From CANKJK01 sp040081715 (GTDB lineage Bacteria; Acidobacteriota; Vicinamibacteria; Vicinamibacterales; UBA2999): a stretch of 64,000 bases of DNA. Location of the stretch: NCBI GenBank assembly GCA_040081715.1, contig JBEBFY010000001.1:124001-188000 (forward strand). The letters run 5' to 3'. Below the pieces are notes generated by a model. The model was given only the letters and a program-made list of their open reading frames with translations, was not told the origin of the DNA and made no database searches. Each line of letters starts with the position of its first letter. Within the stretch, counting starts at the first letter, position 1. The translations under genes were made by a program, and so were the position numbers. This document shows, in pieces, positions 56,453-64,000 of this stretch.

Positions 56453-58954
56453 ATGGCAGATCGCAACACGCTGATCGACTTCTTCAGGGACATCGTCAAC
56501 CAACGCGGTGAATTTCTTGCGTACGACGATGGATTCCGGCGGCGTGCCTACTCATACACACACGTAGGCAGCGCCTCGCGCGGTTTTGCCGCGCGGCTCA
56601 CCGCATCCGGCATCGGCAAGGACGACAAGGTCATCTTCTGGGCAGAGAACCGGCCCGAGTGGATCGCCTGCTATTGGGGATGCCTGCTCATCGGCGCCGT
56701 CGCCGTGCCCATCGACTACCGCTCGTCGCCGGACTTTGTCGCCAAGGTACGGGGACTCGTGAACGCGAAGCTGGCACTGGTCGGCGACGACGTCGACACG
56801 GCACGTGCCGTGCCGGCCACATCCGGCACACCAGCGTGGGCCATGGCGGACTTCGACTGGTCCGCTGACGGCCCGTGGCCGGATGTGGCGATCGGCCGCG
56901 ACGACATCACGCAGATCATCTTCACCTCGGGCGCCACGGCCGAACCGAAGGGCGTGGTGATCCGGCACCGGAACGTACTGGCCAATGTGGTCCCGGTGGA
57001 GCGGGAAGTCCGGAAGTATCGCGGCTATGCCCGGCCCTTCAGCCCCATCCGGTTCCTCAACCTGCTGCCGCTCAGCCACATGTTCGGCCAGTCGATGGCC
57101 ACGAGCGTCCCGCCGATGCTGGGCGGCACCGTGGTCTTCACGAAGAGTTTCAACCCGCACGACCTGATCCGGCTGATCCGGTCGCGGCGCATCTCGGTGG
57201 TGGTCTGCGTCCCGAAGATGCTGGACGTCCTCCGGGAGCACGCGCGGCGCACGTGGCCCGAGTCGGACGACACCGGCTCGTGGTCCATCCCCGGCCGGTG
57301 GTGGCACTTCAGGCGCGTGCACACCGCCTTCGGCCCGAAGTTCTGGGCGTTTGTCGTGGGCGCCGCGCCGCTCGGCCCGGACCTGGAAGCGTTCTGGCGA
57401 AAGCTCGGCTTCGCCGTGGTGCAGGGCTATGGCCTCACGGAGACCGCGCCGATCGTCACGTTGAATCATCCGTTCCGCACGAGCGCCGGATCGGTGGGCA
57501 CACCCATCGGCGGCGTCGACATCCGCATCGCGGAGGACGGCGAGATCCTCGTCAAGGGCGAGAACGTCACGTCGGGCTACTACACCGCCGGCACCTCCGG
57601 CCCCGTTGAGTCCGCCCTTGACGCCGACGGGTGGCTCCACACCGGCGACATCGGGGAGCGCGACACCCAGGGCCGCGTGTTCATCAAGGGCCGCAAGAAG
57701 GAGATGATCGTCACGCCCGACGGGCTGAACGTCTACCCCGAGGACGTGGAGCGCGTGCTGAACACGCTGCCGGGGGTGACCGACTCCGCCGTCGTCGGCG
57801 TGGCCGCCGGCTCGGAGGAGCGGGTCCACGCCGTGGTGATCGTCGAGCCGGGCACCGATACCGAGGCGCTGGTGCGCGAGGCCAACGCCCAGCTGCAGGA
57901 TCACCAGCGCATCCGCGGCCTCTCCGTGTGGCGCGGCGCGGAACTCCCCCGCACCGACGGCACACGCAAACTGAAACGCCGCGAAGTGCGGGACTGGGTC
58001 GCCGCCGGCGGCCACGCCACGCCCGCCGCGCGCACCGACGATTCGCTCGAAGGCCTCATCGCCCGGTTCGCCAGCGGCCGGAACGTCAGCGGCACGACCA
58101 CACTGGACGATCTCGGCCTGAGCTCGCTCGACCGCGTGGAGTTGATGGTGGCGCTGGAGGATCGGTTCCAGACGCGCATCGACGAAGGGCGCTTCGCGGA
58201 AACGGCCAGCGTGGACGACCTCAGGCAGTTGCTGGCCCGGCCCGCCGTGGCCGAGGACCGGGCGGAGCCGGTGACGTTCCCGTCCTGGAACCGCACATGG
58301 CCTGTCCGGTTCGTACGCCGCATTTCCCTGGCCACCTGGATCCTCCCGCTCACACGGATGTTCGCGCGCATGCAGGTGGACGGCCTTGAGCATCTGCGGG
58401 ATCTCCGGGGACCGGTCATCTTCGCCTCCAACCACCAGAGCCATCTCGACGTACCGGTGATCCTGGCCGCGCTGCCGGGCGCGTGGCGCGCGCGCGTGGC
58501 GCCCGCCATGGCGAAGGAGTTCTTCAAGGCGCACTTCTTCCCCGCCAGCCATACGTGGCGGCAGCGCCTGACCAACTCGCTCAACTACTACCTGGCGGCC
58601 ACCTTCTTCAACGCGTTCCCGATTCCGCAGCGCGAGGCCGGCACCCGGCAGACGCTCGGGTACATCGGAGACCTGACGGGCACGGGCTGGTCGGTGCTGA
58701 TCTTTCCGGAAGGCGTCCGATCCGACGACGCCACGATCACCCAGTTCCGTGGAGGGATCGGCCTGATCGGCGCCCGTCTGGACATCCCCGTCGTGCCGGT
58801 GCGCGTGGAGGGCGTAAACCAGGTGCTGCACGCGACGTGGAAGATGGCGCGGCCGGGCACGGTCCGGGTGGCGTTCGGACGTCCGCTCCGCCTCCGGGGC
58901 GAGGACTATCCCGCCCTGGCCCACCAGGTCGAAACCGCTGTTCGGGCGCTCTGA
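56453..58954 (+). CDS. Acyl-AMP ligase / acyl carrier / acyltransferase fusion protein
   Basis: 833 residues with three modules. The AMP-binding ligase (about 1-515) has FTSGATAEPKG (158-167), YGLTETAP (326-333), HTGDIG (396-401) and KGRKKEM (412-418). An acyl carrier domain (about 535-597) has the phosphopantetheine serine in LGLSSLDRVEL (S558). A lysophospholipid-type acyltransferase (about 615-833) has NHQSHLD (660-666) and FPEGVRS. The order differs from Aas, which has its acyltransferase first. The protein can plausibly activate a fatty acid, hold it on its own carrier and transfer it to a lysolipid (inference). The ATG at 56453 matches the ligase start. Upstream is the atypical SDR. Confidence 0.88.
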   Translation: MADRNTLIDFFRDIVNQRGEFLAYDDGFRRRAYSYTHVGSASRGFAARLTASGIGKDDKVIFWAENRPEWIACYWGCLLIGAVAVPIDYRSSPDFVAKVRGLVNAKLALVGDDVDTARAVPATSGTPAWAMADFDWSADGPWPDVAIGRDDITQIIFTSGATAEPKGVVIRHRNVLANVVPVEREVRKYRGYARPFSPIRFLNLLPLSHMFGQSMATSVPPMLGGTVVFTKSFNPHDLIRLIRSRRISVVVCVPKMLDVLREHARRTWPESDDTGSWSIPGRWWHFRRVHTAFGPKFWAFVVGAAPLGPDLEAFWRKLGFAVVQGYGLTETAPIVTLNHPFRTSAGSVGTPIGGVDIRIAEDGEILVKGENVTSGYYTAGTSGPVESALDADGWLHTGDIGERDTQGRVFIKGRKKEMIVTPDGLNVYPEDVERVLNTLPGVTDSAVVGVAAGSEERVHAVVIVEPGTDTEALVREANAQLQDHQRIRGLSVWRGAELPRTDGTRKLKRREVRDWVAAGGHATPAARTDDSLEGLIARFASGRNVSGTTTLDDLGLSSLDRVELMVALEDRFQTRIDEGRFAETASVDDLRQLLARPAVAEDRAEPVTFPSWNRTWPVRFVRRISLATWILPLTRMFARMQVDGLEHLRDLRGPVIFASNHQSHLDVPVILAALPGAWRARVAPAMAKEFFKAHFFPASHTWRQRLTNSLNYYLAATFFNAFPIPQREAGTRQTLGYIGDLTGTGWSVLIFPEGVRSDDATITQFRGGIGLIGARLDIPVVPVRVEGVNQVLHATWKMARPGTVRVAFGRPLRLRGEDYPALAHQVETAVRAL

Positions 58955-58983
58955 TAGTTCCCTCCCTTTTCCGGTCCCCGGTG

Positions 58984-58999
58984 TGGCACACTGATTGCC
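58984..58999 (+). promoter_or_regulatory. Sigma-54-like site upstream of the second IF-1 gene
   Basis: TGGCACA-CTGA-TTGCC keeps the GG/GC spacing and most of the consensus. However, the predicted start (about 59010) falls after the ribosome binding site AAAGGA at 59003-59008, so it would leave the TTG start without one. It also contains the dyad GTGTG-G-CACAC. It is either a coincidence or a promoter for a shorter product. Confidence 0.3.
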
Positions 59000-59017
59000 T
59001 ATGAAAGGAACTCCTGA

Positions 59018-59236
59018 TTGAGCAAAGACGACCTGATTGATATGCAGGGCACCGTTATCGCGGTGCACTCCGGCGGCCTCTACAGAGTGGAATGCGATGC
59101 CGGCCACGAAGTGCTTGCCCAGCTCAGCGGCCGGATGCGCCGCTTCCGCATCAAGGTTGTCCCAGGAGACCGCGTCACCGTAGGCGTTTCGCCGTACGAC
59201 CCGGTGCGCGGCATCATCACCTTCCGTGCTCGTTAG
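59018..59236 (+). CDS. infA: Translation initiation factor IF-1, canonical second copy
   Basis: 72 residues, OB fold, close to the family consensus: LIDMQGTVIAVHSGGLYRVE, GHEVLAQLSGRMRRF, IKVVPGDRVTVGVSPYDPVRGIITFR. A TTG start is used with AAAGGAA upstream. It is probably co-transcribed with the DEAD-box helicase seven bases away. This copy looks more typical than the ribosomal-operon copy at 18610; which one is the main IF-1 is unclear. Confidence 0.92.
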   Translation: MSKDDLIDMQGTVIAVHSGGLYRVECDAGHEVLAQLSGRMRRFRIKVVPGDRVTVGVSPYDPVRGIITFRAR

Positions 59237-59242
59237 TCCTGC

Positions 59243-60487
59243 TTGACTGACTCATCCGCATCCCGCCGGCCGCGCCCCCGAGGACGTCGCGGCCCTGGCG
59301 GTGGCACACCCAAGCCAGCCGCCTTTCCGAAGCCCGACACGACCGCCATCGTCTACGAAGAGGCGGTGTTCGACCCGGCTCCGGTGCCCTTCGACGAGCT
59401 CAACCTGGATCCGCGTCTGCTGGCCGGCACCAGAGACCTGGGCTGGCCCGCCACGCGGCCCGTCCAGAGCGGCGTGATCCCCTATGCCCTGGCCGGCCGC
59501 GACGTGATTGCGTGCGCCGAAACCGGCACGGGCAAGACCGCGGCGTTCCTCATCCCGATTCTCCAGAAGTTTCTCGAGGCCGACCCGGCCAGGCCCGCGG
59601 CCACCCGCGCCCTGGTGCTCGCACCCACGCGCGAACTGGCGCAGCAGATCGAAGACCAGGTGCAGGGCCTCACCTACCACACGCAGATCTCGAGCATCGC
59701 CGTCTTCGGTGGCGTAGAGATGGGCATGCAGGAGCGCGCCCTCAAGGCGGGCGTCGACATCGTGGTGGCCACGCCCGGTCGCCTCATGGATCACATGCGG
59801 CACGACTCGGTGTCGTACACCGGGCTCGAAGTGCTGGTCCTCGACGAAGCGGATCGGATGCTCGACATGGGCTTCTGGCCCGACGTGCAGCGCATCTTCT
59901 CGGCGCTACCACCCACGCGCCAGACCCTGCTCTTCTCGGCCACGATGCCGGGTGAGGTCATCCGGCTGACGCGCGACTTCCTGCACGACCCGGCGTACGT
60001 GCAGGTGGGCCGCAGAGGCGGCCCGGCCAGCAGCGTCACCCACGCCGTACACACGCTGCCTGCCGGCGACAAGGTGCACTGGCTGGCGCGCTGGATTCGG
60101 GACGACTCGAAGGGGCCGGTCCTCGTGTTCTGCCGGACCAAGATCGGTGCCGACAAGCTGGCGAGCCGGCTCGGCTCGATGGGCATCCGCACCGCCGCGC
60201 TCCACGCCGACCGCACCCAGCAGCAGCGCACGGCCGCCGTCGAAGCGTTCCGCTCGGGCACCTATCCCGTGCTCGTGGCCACCGACGTCGCGGCACGCGG
60301 CCTCGACATCGACGGCATCGCGCACGTGGTCAACTTCGAGGTGCCCGACACGCCAGAAACGTACGTGCACCGCGTGGGCCGGACGGGCCGCGCGGGCGCC
60401 ACGGGCATGGCGCTGACGCTGGCCTCGCCCGAGGAGATGCGGAACCTCAAGTTGCTTGAAGCCGCCCTCGGCGTGGAACTCTCGTGA
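59243..60487 (+). CDS. DEAD-box RNA helicase (RhlE-like)
   Basis: 414 residues. A basic, glycine/arginine-rich N-terminus precedes the Q motif region FDELNLDPRLL, Walker A AETGTGKT (92-99), PTRELA, the DEAD box VLDEADRMLDMG, SAT (LFSATMPG), and motif VI HRVGRTGRAG. It lacks a long C-terminal extension. ATP-dependent RNA unwinding for ribosome assembly or mRNA decay at low temperature is the usual role. Start TTG at 59243. It is coupled by GTGA to a small cysteine protein. Confidence 0.94.
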   Translation: MTDSSASRRPRPRGRRGPGGGTPKPAAFPKPDTTAIVYEEAVFDPAPVPFDELNLDPRLLAGTRDLGWPATRPVQSGVIPYALAGRDVIACAETGTGKTAAFLIPILQKFLEADPARPAATRALVLAPTRELAQQIEDQVQGLTYHTQISSIAVFGGVEMGMQERALKAGVDIVVATPGRLMDHMRHDSVSYTGLEVLVLDEADRMLDMGFWPDVQRIFSALPPTRQTLLFSATMPGEVIRLTRDFLHDPAYVQVGRRGGPASSVTHAVHTLPAGDKVHWLARWIRDDSKGPVLVFCRTKIGADKLASRLGSMGIRTAALHADRTQQQRTAAVEAFRSGTYPVLVATDVAARGLDIDGIAHVVNFEVPDTPETYVHRVGRTGRAGATGMALTLASPEEMRNLKLLEAALGVELS

Positions 60488-60738
60488 GCGCCGAGACGCC
60501 CACACCGCCACCGCCGGCGCCGACGGCGGCTGCATCGGCTGCCGTGGTGCGCTTCCGGTCGTGCCGGTGGTACCAGCCGCCGGAGAACGGCTCCGCCGAG
60601 TTCTGCACCCACCGCGAAGTGAAGCCCTACGCCGGCACCAACAACTTCGACGCCGACGCCTGGTGCCCGGACTGCGTGCACTACAAGGTCCGCCGGACGC
60701 CCAAGAGGCGGGTGCCCGGTGAGAACTACTCCTACTAG
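60484..60738 (+). CDS. Small cysteine-rich protein coupled to the helicase
   Basis: 84 residues; GTG start overlapping the helicase stop. A proline/alanine-rich N-terminus is followed by a compact domain with C27, C41, H43, C61, C64 and H66 (FRSCRWY; FCTHREV; WCPDCVHYK), enough for a zinc site. The basic tail is TPKRRVPGENYSY. I do not recognise the family. Coupled translation suggests an RNA-related partner of the helicase (inference). It ends exactly where the convergent BRCT/TPR gene ends. Confidence 0.65.
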   Translation: MSAETPTPPPPAPTAAASAAVVRFRSCRWYQPPENGSAEFCTHREVKPYAGTNNFDADAWCPDCVHYKVRRTPKRRVPGENYSY

Positions 60739-61848
60739 CTACTCCGAAAATTCCTTCGCCAGCGCCACCCACTCGCCGTTGGGGGCCAGATTCTGGTACG
60801 CCTGCCAGTGGGGCCGCGCGTCCACCGAACGACCGGATTTCTCCAGCGTCACCGCCAGGTAGAAGTGTGCGTCCGCGTAGCCGGGGTTGAGCCGCAGCGC
60901 CTCGCGATAGGACGACTGCGCATCGGGATAACGGGCCAGGTCGTGGGAGATGTTGCCGAGGTTGTAGTGCGCCTCGAACATGTCGGGGTCGAGGGCGGTG
61001 GCGCGCTCGTACAGGGCCCGCGCCTCCACCAGCTCATCGCGTGAGTAGTGGATGTTGGCGAGGTTCACCAACGCCGGCACCAGGTACGGGTCCAGCTCGA
61101 GCGCCCGGCTGTACGCCTCGGCCGCCTCAATCTGCCCCTGAATGTCACCGTTGTCGAGGACCGAGCCGGCCACGAAGAGCTCCTCCGCCTCCGAGGTAGC
61201 GGCATCCGCCTCACGGCCCATGAGGACCGCCATCGGCGGCGGCGACTTCGGCCGCAGCGTCACGACCTTGGCGGGTTGCGCGTCCAACCGGAAGTCGAAG
61301 GCCAGCTGGCCTGCCTGTTCGGCCACAAGGGACCGCACCACCGCCCGGAACGTGGCACCCCCGGCCAGTTCCGCATCCGCCTGACGGATCACGGACAGAT
61401 CCTGGAAGGCGAAGAAGGCCTCGGCGTGTGTCCGGTAGACCGGCTGCACGAGCCCCCACTTCTGCAGGTACTCCAGGTGATCGGCCCGCAGGTGCCGGTA
61501 CCGCTCCAGCAGGCCGCGCCGGGAGTGGTACTGCGCCCTGAGCGCGCTGGGCGAGGGCACGCCAGCCAGCTCGCAGAACTGGTCCTCCGAGAGCACGCGG
61601 ACGCGATCCGGCGTCGTCTGGTTGATCTGGGCCACGCGCGTGCGCCGCCCACCGCCCTCGGCCGCGCTCACGCAGACGGTGACGGCGTCCGTGACCGCCT
61701 CGCACACCTCCGCCCCGAGGTGACGGGCCAACTGCTGAGCTTCGGTGCGACCGAGCGTGAGCAGGCGTCCCGCGAATACCAGCACATCACCGGCAAGCGG
61801 CCGGTCGGGCGCGTCAGTGAGTCGCGGGGCAGACACGAGCACGCTCAC
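60739..61848 (-). CDS. BRCT - MerR-like HTH - tetratricopeptide repeat protein
   Basis: 369 residues. The N-terminus (about 17-95: LAGDVLVFAGRLLTLGRTEAQQLARHLGAEV then VTVCVSAA) has the BRCT pattern seen in NAD-dependent ligase and related proteins. Residues about 95-200 resemble a MerR-type winged-helix region (VLSEDQFCELAG; FFAFQDLSVIRQADAELA; GQLAFDFRL). The last part (about 235-365) has four TPR units (AEAYSRALELDPYLVPALVNLANIHY and following). MerR-TPR proteins are common in Acidobacteria; the BRCT N-terminus is unusual. Likely a DNA-binding scaffold or regulator; target unknown. GTG start with TATAGT just upstream. Confidence 0.75.
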   Translation of the reverse strand: MSVLVSAPRLTDAPDRPLAGDVLVFAGRLLTLGRTEAQQLARHLGAEVCEAVTDAVTVCVSAAEGGGRRTRVAQINQTTPDRVRVLSEDQFCELAGVPSPSALRAQYHSRRGLLERYRHLRADHLEYLQKWGLVQPVYRTHAEAFFAFQDLSVIRQADAELAGGATFRAVVRSLVAEQAGQLAFDFRLDAQPAKVVTLRPKSPPPMAVLMGREADAATSEAEELFVAGSVLDNGDIQGQIEAAEAYSRALELDPYLVPALVNLANIHYSRDELVEARALYERATALDPDMFEAHYNLGNISHDLARYPDAQSSYREALRLNPGYADAHFYLAVTLEKSGRSVDARPHWQAYQNLAPNGEWVALAKEFSE

Positions 61849-61854
61849 TATAAT
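61849..61854 (+). promoter_or_regulatory. TATAAT -10 box in the 17-base glucokinase/TPR divergent gap
   Basis: TATAAT at 61849-61854 (plus strand) lies 11 bases before the glucokinase ATG. The complementary strand reads ATTATAGT toward the divergent GTG at 61848. One AT-rich core could serve both directions. AGGAG at 61857-61861 precedes the ATG. Confidence 0.5.
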
Positions 61855-61865
61855 TCAGGAGTCCC

Positions 61866-62837
61866 ATGCTGCTGGCCGCCGACATCGGAGGAACCACGAC
61901 GCGCGTCGGCCTGTTCACACCAGGCGAACGCCCATCACCGGTCACAATCCGGACCTATCCCACGCCGACGCTGCAGTCGTTCGCGGATGTCGTCGGACGC
62001 TTCGCGGTCGACGCGGCGCGGCCGCTCGACATCACCGCCGTGGGCGTCGGCATCGCCGGCCCAGTCGAACGCGGACGGGCCAGCCTGACCAACGGCAGGT
62101 GGGGCATCAGCATCGAAGAGATCGCGAGCGCGTGCGGCACCCGGCGCGTGCGACTCATCAACGATCTCGCAGCCCTCGGGTGGAGCCTCGGTGCCCTGCA
62201 CGCCACCGAATACGCCACGCTGCAGCGCGGCGAGAGGGATCCGCATGGCGTGCGGGCCGTCATCGCTCCGGGCACGGGACTCGGCGAAGCGTACGTGGTG
62301 CAGGCGGCCGACCGGACCGAGGTGCTGCCCACCGAAGCCGGACACGCCGACTTTGCGGCGCGGACCGACCGCGAATGGGAACTCGCGGGCCTGCTGCGCA
62401 CCGCTCACGGCCGCGCCACGGTGGAGGATGTGCTGAGCGGCCGAGGCCTGATGCACGGGGGGCGCCTCACCCACCGTGGCGAACCGTGCGCGAAGGCGGG
62501 TGCGTCGCTGACGCCGGAACTCCTGACCTCGCAGGCCCTCGCCCGCCAGTGCCCAGCCTGCGTCGAGGCCCTGTACCTCTTTGCAGGGGCACTCGGCGCC
62601 GAGGCAGGCAACCTTGCGCTGCGGACGCTGGCCACCGGTGGTCTCTTCATCGGCGGTGGCATCGCGCCCGACATCCTGCCGGTCCTCCAGTCGACGATGT
62701 TTGTCGACGCCTTCCGGCGTAAGCCCCCAATGACGGCCCTGCTGACGCGCATCCCCGTGCACGTCATCCTCAACGATCAGGCGGGCCTGATCGGCGCGGC
62801 CGTGGCCGCCGCGCACTCCGGCGCACACGACGCATGA
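61866..62837 (+). CDS. glk: Glucokinase
   Basis: Phosphorylates glucose with ATP. 323 residues, Glk (non-ROK) type: LLAADIGGTTTRVGLF at the start, VGIAGPVERGRASLTNGRW, RLINDLAALGWSL, an AVIAPGTGLGEAY phosphate loop, EAGHADFAARTDREW and GGLFIGGGIAPDI. It has its own TATAAT box and AGGAG, and is divergent from the TPR protein. Confidence 0.93.
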   Translation: MLLAADIGGTTTRVGLFTPGERPSPVTIRTYPTPTLQSFADVVGRFAVDAARPLDITAVGVGIAGPVERGRASLTNGRWGISIEEIASACGTRRVRLINDLAALGWSLGALHATEYATLQRGERDPHGVRAVIAPGTGLGEAYVVQAADRTEVLPTEAGHADFAARTDREWELAGLLRTAHGRATVEDVLSGRGLMHGGRLTHRGEPCAKAGASLTPELLTSQALARQCPACVEALYLFAGALGAEAGNLALRTLATGGLFIGGGIAPDILPVLQSTMFVDAFRRKPPMTALLTRIPVHVILNDQAGLIGAAVAAAHSGAHDA

Positions 62838-62876
62838 GGCCGGCGGCTGCCGGCAGCGTCGTCTGACGAGGGAGCG

Positions 62877-63434
62877 ATGACACTCGTCCGGCCCGGCACG
62901 GAACACCTCGCCAGCTACGTCGCGGCTCTCGAGCGGGGTTGGTCGCCGGACAACGTGCGCGGAGCGGCTGCCGCCCAGGAGGAGCTACGGGAGATTGCCA
63001 CAGACCCCAGCGGCTTTCTTGCGAGCCTGGAGGACCGCACGGCGGCAGGCGGCCCCATCATCCTGCTCGATGGCACCGCTGTGCCGAGGCTTCCGGGCTA
63101 TCGGCGCTGGATGTGGGACGGCGAGTTCTGCGGCAGCATTGGCTTCCGCTGGAACCCTGGCACGGAGGCCCTTCCGCCGACTTGCCTCGGGCACATCGGC
63201 TACGCCGTCGTGCCATGGAAGCAGCGCCGGGGTTACGCCACCCTGGCCCTTGGCGCGATGCTCGCCGACGCCCGCGCGGAAGGGCTCCGGCACGTGGAGA
63301 TCACCACCGGCCCGGACAACGTCGCCTCGCAGCGCGTGATCACCGCCAACGGGGGCGTGCTCGTCGAGGAGTTCATCACGCCCGCGACGCTCGGCAGCAA
63401 GCGTGAACTCCGCTACCGCGTCCTGCTCAGGTGA
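62877..63434 (+). CDS. GNAT-family N-acetyltransferase
   Basis: 185 residues. Acetyl-CoA-binding motif A GYAVVPWKQRRGYATLALGAML (QRRGYA) and motif B EITTGPDNVASQRVITANGG are clear, with GEFCGSIGFRWNPGTEALPP as an early strand. The acceptor may be an amino-sugar, a peptide or an antibiotic; the sequence does not decide. GAGGGAG precedes the ATG. It follows glk by 39 bases. Confidence 0.87.
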   Translation: MTLVRPGTEHLASYVAALERGWSPDNVRGAAAAQEELREIATDPSGFLASLEDRTAAGGPIILLDGTAVPRLPGYRRWMWDGEFCGSIGFRWNPGTEALPPTCLGHIGYAVVPWKQRRGYATLALGAMLADARAEGLRHVEITTGPDNVASQRVITANGGVLVEEFITPATLGSKRELRYRVLLR

Positions 63435-63470
63435 TGTGCGGTCCTCTCCGCAGCGACGGTTCGTCCGGCG

Positions 63471-64000
63471 CTACTCCGCGTACATCGCCCGGATGATCGG
63501 GGCCACTTCGTTGGGCACCGTGGCCCGCCACGTCGGGTAGAGCGCCTTGATCTCCGGAACGAGGACCTTCACGACCTCGTCCACGGACTTCCCCTGGGCC
63601 TTAAGCGGCGCCACGCGCACGGCTGCCTGGTCGAGCATGTTGCGCAGCTCCAGGAAGATCGATGCGTCCCCGTACGGGCCGTGGCTCGGCACGATGACCT
63701 TCGGCGCCAGCGCTTCGATCCGCGCCATCGCCTTCATGAACGACGTCCGGGTCGACACCCCGGTGAAGCTGGGGAACCGCTGCCTCGGGGCGAGATCGCC
63801 CGCGAACACAACCCCCTCGCCCTCGACCACCGCCACCGTGTCGCCACCGGAGTGGGCCGGCCCCATCCAGATCAGCCGCACCTTTACACCGCCAAGGTCG
63901 AGCACATGCTCCTGGTCGAAGACGATGCCCGGCTTCCGCAGCCGCGCGCCCTGAAGCAGTTCACCGATGAAGGGCGAGAGCTTCGCCATCCCCGCAAAGC
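63471..64000 (-). CDS. Metallo-beta-lactamase-fold hydrolase, N-terminus outside the window
   Basis: The frame is open through the right edge, so the gene continues beyond 64000. The visible C-terminal 170 residues include KVRLIWMGPAHSGGDTVAVVEGEGVVFAGDLAPR (histidine and aspartate metal ligands of motifs 3 and 4) and VIVPSHGPYGD (motif 5). The HxHxDH motif would lie in the missing part. An internal ATG at 63989 is not the likely start. The subfamily resembles class B3-like or quinolone-type hydrolases, unassigned. Confidence 0.8.
   Translation of the reverse strand, partial: FAGMAKLSPFIGELLQGARLRKPGIVFDQEHVLDLGGVKVRLIWMGPAHSGGDTVAVVEGEGVVFAGDLAPRQRFPSFTGVSTRTSFMKAMARIEALAPKVIVPSHGPYGDASIFLELRNMLDQAAVRVAPLKAQGKSVDEVVKVLVPEIKALYPTWRATVPNEVAPIIRAMYAE

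Noticed and set aside
56552..59107. 851-codon minus-strand open frame opposite the ligase-acyltransferase fusion
   Set aside because: Same shadow effect: low-complexity composition, no motifs, and the sense frame encodes clear domains.

Overview
The window is a GC-rich bacterial chromosome segment with dense coding, short gaps and many 1-4 base gene overlaps. Gene content points to a Gram-negative soil-type bacterium, most likely an Acidobacteriota member close to Vicinamibacteria. This is an inference from the DUF1552, ankyrin and PQQ-propeller genes, the carboxypeptidase-regulatory/cytochrome/propeller protein, the NBD-less MacB-type permeases and the MerR-TPR protein. It was not tested by phylogeny. 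I see no rRNA, tRNA, CRISPR, phage or insertion sequence.

Layout. Positions 1-5880 (minus strand) hold a type IV pilus block: an outer-membrane protein, pilB, pilT, pilC and a major pilin that runs off the left edge and has a sigma-54-type promoter. Positions 5964-10623 (plus) hold a Yip1-type membrane protein, a MacA/HlyD adaptor and two MacB-type permeases without an ATPase; a 21-base tail after the second permease looks like the remnant of a third. A GAF-AAA-Fis sigma-54 activator (minus) and an EF-G paralogue (plus) diverge around 12.2 kb. A ribbon-helix-helix/PIN toxin-antitoxin pair follows.

Positions 15221-35276 (minus) are a fused str-S10-spc-alpha operon: rpsL, rpsG, fusA, tuf, rpsJ, rplCDWB, rpsS, rplV, rpsC, rplP, rpmC, rpsQ, rplNXE, rpsN, rpsH, rplFR, rpsE, rpmD, rplO, secY, adk, map, infA, rpmJ, rpsMKD, rpoA, rplQ. 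A strong extended -10 promoter lies at 35545-35574 and a hairpin/T-tract terminator at 15150-15179. The tuf product has a rewritten switch I region, and the gene has codon choices unlike its neighbours.

Positions 35597-41807 (minus) encode exported proteins: ankyrin repeats, a Tat-exported DUF1552 protein, a PQQ-type propeller, and a carboxypeptidase-regulatory/c-heme/propeller protein. From 41986 to the right edge are mixed-strand accessory and housekeeping genes: TauE/SafE and MFS transporters, DUF4159, a diguanylate cyclase, DUF1499, DinB, transketolase, DUF4149, a PlsB-like acyltransferase, proline dehydrogenase, a TolB-like propeller, a CCA/poly(A) nucleotidyltransferase, an atypical SDR, an AMP-ligase/ACP/acyltransferase fusion, a second IF-1, a DEAD-box helicase, a BRCT-MerR-TPR protein, glucokinase, a GNAT acetyltransferase and a truncated metallo-beta-lactamase-fold protein.

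Several singleton genes have a TAnnnT-like -10 box only 5-11 bases before the start codon and no Shine-Dalgarno, which suggests leaderless transcripts. I found no clearly new multi-gene system. The best leads are the unusual EF-Tu, the str leader whose start codon lies in a hairpin, the palindrome over the antitoxin start, the relic permease tail and the multidomain fusions.
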